A DNA stretch of 64,000 nt from Mesorhizobium caraganae (GTDB lineage Bacteria; Pseudomonadota; Alphaproteobacteria; Rhizobiales; Rhizobiaceae), in assembly GCF_016836705.1 (NCBI RefSeq), contig NZ_JAFCGY010000011.1:99854-163853 (forward strand), read 5' to 3'. Under the pieces are notes generated by a model. The model did not search any database and was not told the origin of the DNA. It saw nothing but the letters and a program-made list of their open reading frames with translations. Made by a program: the position numbers and the translations under genes. The number at the start of each line of letters is the position of its first letter. The stretch's first letter is position 1. Positions 61,536-64,000 of this stretch are shown one piece after another.

Positions 61536-63566
61536 CTAGCCTTCGATCTTGGCGCTCGCGACTTTCAGCGGATTGCTGTCTTCCTGCTTGAGCAGTTCAT
61601 CGATGCGCTCGCGCTCGCGCTTGAAGGCGACAAGGTCGTCGCCCTTCAGCACTTTACCGACCGGCAGGCGCACGCGCATCGGGTCGACCTTGGTGCCGTT
61701 GACGATCAGCTCGTAGTGAAGATGCGGACCGGTGGAGAGGCCGGTCTGGCCGAGGAAGCCGATGATCTGGCCCTGGCGGACATGAACGCCCGGCTCGATG
61801 CCTTTGGCAAAGGCACTCTGGTGATTGTAGGAGGTCTCGTAGCCATTGGCATGGCGGATGATGATCTGCTTGCCGTAACCGCCGGCCCAGCCGGCCTTTT
61901 CGACGGTGCCGTTGCCGGCGGCGATGATCGGCGTTCCGATCGGCGCTGCCCAGTCGACGCCGGTATGCATGCGGACATAGCCGAGGATCGGATGCCTGCG
62001 GGCGCCGAAGCCGGAGCGGAATTTCCCGGCGGGCAGGGGATTGCGCAGCAGGAACTGCTCGGCGCTCGATCCATCCTCGTCGAAATAGTCGGTCGAGCCG
62101 TCCTGCATCTGGAAGCGGTAGAAGTTGCGTGTCTGGCCGCCGAAGGTCGACGAGACATAGAGAAGTTCCGATTTGTCGGAGGCCTGGTCGTCGCCGTCCG
62201 GCTGCGAGAACAGGACGTCGATGCGGTCCGACGGATTGAGCCTGGATTGGAAGTCGACGCCGGAGGCCAGGAGCTTGACCAGTTGCTGGGTCAGCTTCTT
62301 CGACATGCCATAGGAATAGGCGGCGCGGTAAATGCCGTCATAGACGTTCGGCAGATTGCCGCGCACCACCACCGGCGCGGAGGAATCGTCAAACGCCGTC
62401 AGCAATTCGGGATTCGGTTCGGGTTCCTGCGCCGGCACATACTGGCCGTGATCGTCGAGCGCGATGGTGACGATGTGCGTGGTCTTGTCATAGACGCTGG
62501 TGCGGACCACCTTGGCGGCGTCACCATGCACTTCGAGCCCGACGCGCAGCACGGTTCCGGCCTTCAGCGCCGGTGCGTTGAGCAGCTTGCCGATCGCCTC
62601 GGCCATGCCGGTGGCGTCATCGCCGGTATAGCCCGAATCGGCAAAGGCCTCGGCAATGTCGCGGTCCCTGGTAAAGGGGATGATTTCCTCGGCGAAAGCC
62701 GGGGTCTGGTCGTCGATGGCGACGCGTGGCGCCACCGAGACGTTTTCCGGCACGATCTTGACGTCGTAAGAGCCGGCCATCGATTCGGCGAAGGCATCGC
62801 CGAATCGCTGCGGGTCGACATAATGCAGCGAGGCGACCTGCACAGCGCCGTCGCTGAGGTCGGTGCCGGCCTCGCGCACCACTTTTTCCACCTCGTCGGC
62901 GGACAGGTCGCTTTTTTCGTCGAAGGAGGCCGTCTCGACCGGGAAATCGACCGTCTTCAGGCTCATTTCGCTTTCGACCTTGGCGCCATAAATCTGGCCG
63001 GCAACCGCGGAAGCCGTGGCCGGCTGCGCGGGCGTTGAGTCGCCATCGTCGCCGAACACCTGCATCGGGTCGAAAGGCGGATAGGCGCGGTTGGTGGTGT
63101 GGCCGGCGGCCAGCGCCATCTTGATCTGTACGAACGGCATGGTGTGGATAACGTCGCGGTCACCGACCTTGGTCACCATCGACACTTCCATGCGCCGGCG
63201 GTCCTTAGCCTTGGCGATCTGGCGCGGCGCCACCAGCCTGGTGGTCTTGGCGACCTCGCCGGAATCGCCGCCGCTTTCGAGCTGGGCCAACTCGGCGATT
63301 TCGGGCGGGGTTGCCAGCTGTTGGCGGCCGTCAAGGGCGGCGAACAGCGCCACGCCCATCAGCACGCTCGAGGTCACGCCGGTAAGGAAGGTGCCCGACA
63401 GCCAGCGCGCCGAAACCTCGCGCCGGTCGGGCGGGCCGCTGCGGCCATCCGCGATCAGCGGCGGCTCATTGCCGAGTTCGGCTATGACATCTTGCGTGTC
63501 TGGCATCCAGAAAGGCTGCTTCTTCCCCGGGCGGAACGGCTTTTCGCTTCTGTTGGGCCATGACAT
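61536..63566 (-). CDS. M23 family metallopeptidase (LytM/NlpD-type)
   Basis: The 676-residue protein has one N-terminal membrane helix (about residues 60-80; VTSSVLMGVALFAALDG), a long periplasmic part and a C-terminal LytM domain. The zinc site reads HTGVDWAAPIGTPI and, later, HLHYELIVNG (HxxxD and HxH). It begins MSWPNRSEKPFRPGKK; a start at 63506 (MPDTQDVIAELGNEPP) is also likely, since many relatives start there. Such enzymes cut peptide cross-links in peptidoglycan during growth and division. It lies convergent with the MFS gene. Confidence 0.92.
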   Translation of the reverse strand: MSWPNRSEKPFRPGKKQPFWMPDTQDVIAELGNEPPLIADGRSGPPDRREVSARWLSGTFLTGVTSSVLMGVALFAALDGRQQLATPPEIAELAQLESGGDSGEVAKTTRLVAPRQIAKAKDRRRMEVSMVTKVGDRDVIHTMPFVQIKMALAAGHTTNRAYPPFDPMQVFGDDGDSTPAQPATASAVAGQIYGAKVESEMSLKTVDFPVETASFDEKSDLSADEVEKVVREAGTDLSDGAVQVASLHYVDPQRFGDAFAESMAGSYDVKIVPENVSVAPRVAIDDQTPAFAEEIIPFTRDRDIAEAFADSGYTGDDATGMAEAIGKLLNAPALKAGTVLRVGLEVHGDAAKVVRTSVYDKTTHIVTIALDDHGQYVPAQEPEPNPELLTAFDDSSAPVVVRGNLPNVYDGIYRAAYSYGMSKKLTQQLVKLLASGVDFQSRLNPSDRIDVLFSQPDGDDQASDKSELLYVSSTFGGQTRNFYRFQMQDGSTDYFDEDGSSAEQFLLRNPLPAGKFRSGFGARRHPILGYVRMHTGVDWAAPIGTPIIAAGNGTVEKAGWAGGYGKQIIIRHANGYETSYNHQSAFAKGIEPGVHVRQGQIIGFLGQTGLSTGPHLHYELIVNGTKVDPMRVRLPVGKVLKGDDLVAFKRERERIDELLKQEDSNPLKVASAKIEG

Positions 63567-63628
63567 TTGCCTGTCACGGCGGGTGAAGTCAACGAAGCGG
63601 CGAAATCCCCACTCAACGCTCTGTTTAC

Positions 63629-63670
63629 AGCCCCTTATAAAGAGGCGTCTCTATGCTCTTATAAGAGGCT
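63629..63670. promoter_or_regulatory. Inverted repeat upstream of the M23 peptidase gene
   Basis: agccccttataaagag (63629-63644) and ctcttataagaggct (63656-63670) form an imperfect hairpin with an 11-base loop. It lies 60-105 bases upstream of the peptidase start and could be an operator. The 308 bases from 63567 to 63874 hold no gene that I can support. Confidence 0.45.
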
Positions 63671-63874
63671 CCCAACCGGTGATGCGCAGGCCTCGCTTTG
63701 GTCTTTTGGAGGAAGGCGCTGCGCGGGTCGCGCGGCACCTTCTTGTTGGCTTGGTGTCGAACGGCAATGCGGCGGCAATAGGGCTCCTTCTGGGCAACGC
63801 CAATGTTCCCCTGGGGCAGTCCGCTGGCTCCAAAACTTCTGTCGCAAAAAGTTCAAAAACATGAGTGATCGGTG

Positions 63875-63904
63875 TTGACAGTTTGAGTGGGTGGCGACTA
63901 TATA
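63875..63904 (+). promoter_or_regulatory. Strong sigma-70 promoter, rRNA-operon-like, near the right edge
   Basis: TTGACA (63875-63880) with CTATAT (63898-63903, spacer 17) or TATATA (63899-63904, spacer 18) is followed by a GC-rich discriminator. The downstream bases cctcacgaacgagggcggtg resemble leaders of rhizobial rrn operons. No gene is seen in the last 96 bases. Confidence 0.6.
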
Positions 63905-64000
63905 CGCCTCACGAACGAGGGCGGTGCGCCGCTGGCGGCGAAGCAGTTTGCTTCTGAATAAGCCCTTGTGAAATTCAAGAGAGCCGCGTAAGCGACACTC

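Overview
The window reads as a piece of chromosome from a Rhizobiales alphaproteobacterium, most likely Mesorhizobium or a close relative. The evidence is the high GC content, conserved Rhizobiales gene blocks (hbd-etfAB-rhomboid-cobalamin adenosyltransferase; secA/parvulin/argJ/GNAT/mutT; ubiG/lysC-ptsP-prfA-prmC-DUF4167-clpB), a single class IVb (Flp) pilin, and short palindromic intergenic repeats of the rhizobial type. The assignment rests on gene content only. No phage, insertion sequence, CRISPR array or plasmid gene was seen.

Layout. 1-2.3 kb: ferric iron ABC transporter (permease cut by the window edge, binding protein) with a hairpin between the genes. 2.4-5.7 kb: ECF sigma factor with its NrsF-type membrane anti-sigma factor and a likely autoregulated promoter, then a three-PAS diguanylate cyclase. 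5.8-11.3 kb: leftward run of beta-oxidation/electron-transfer genes (hbd, etfA, etfB), rhomboid protease, cobalamin adenosyltransferase, a small twin-helix membrane protein and an SDR. 11.3-13.3 kb: YihY membrane protein facing a frameshifted EamA transporter across a striking inverted pair of octanucleotide tandem arrays. 13.5-17.4 kb: gluQRS, a DNA glycosylase, an HNH endonuclease, a DsbB-type protein and a YqaA protein. 17.6-20 kb: tRNA-Leu(CAA) followed by an adenylate cyclase/TolB-like/TPR protein. 20-28.4 kb: beta-propeller protein, a coupled acyltransferase/flippase pair, a periplasmic protein, a broken DUF1127-like gene, and a DUF4242 gene divergent from a large ATPase LuxR regulator.

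28.5-43.7 kb: secA and a divergent parvulin, then a three-gene leftward insert (glycosyltransferase, TetR regulator, caspase-like protease) before the overlapping argJ-GNAT-mutT operon. These are followed by a Flp pilin, a methyltransferase divergent from comF-grxC-nitrilase-DUF1178, and a MarR regulator divergent from an EamA exporter. 43.7-57 kb: ubiG, a glycolipid-binding protein, a hybrid histidine kinase, then the housekeeping run lysC-ptsP-prfA-prmC-DUF4167-clpB, with a good RpoH promoter before clpB. 57-64 kb: YjbR protein, L,D-transpeptidase, TMEM175-like channel, MFS exporter and an M23 peptidase. The right edge carries a promoter resembling those of rRNA operons, so an rrn operon may begin just outside.

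Most genes are ordinary housekeeping genes. I did not find a clear, self-contained undescribed system. The best leads are the octanucleotide inverted array at 12.2-12.4 kb, the caspase/TetR/glycosyltransferase insert at 32.5-35.4 kb, the DUF4242/LuxR-ATPase pair with tandem operator-like repeats at 25.7 kb, and the cyclase next to tRNA-Leu.
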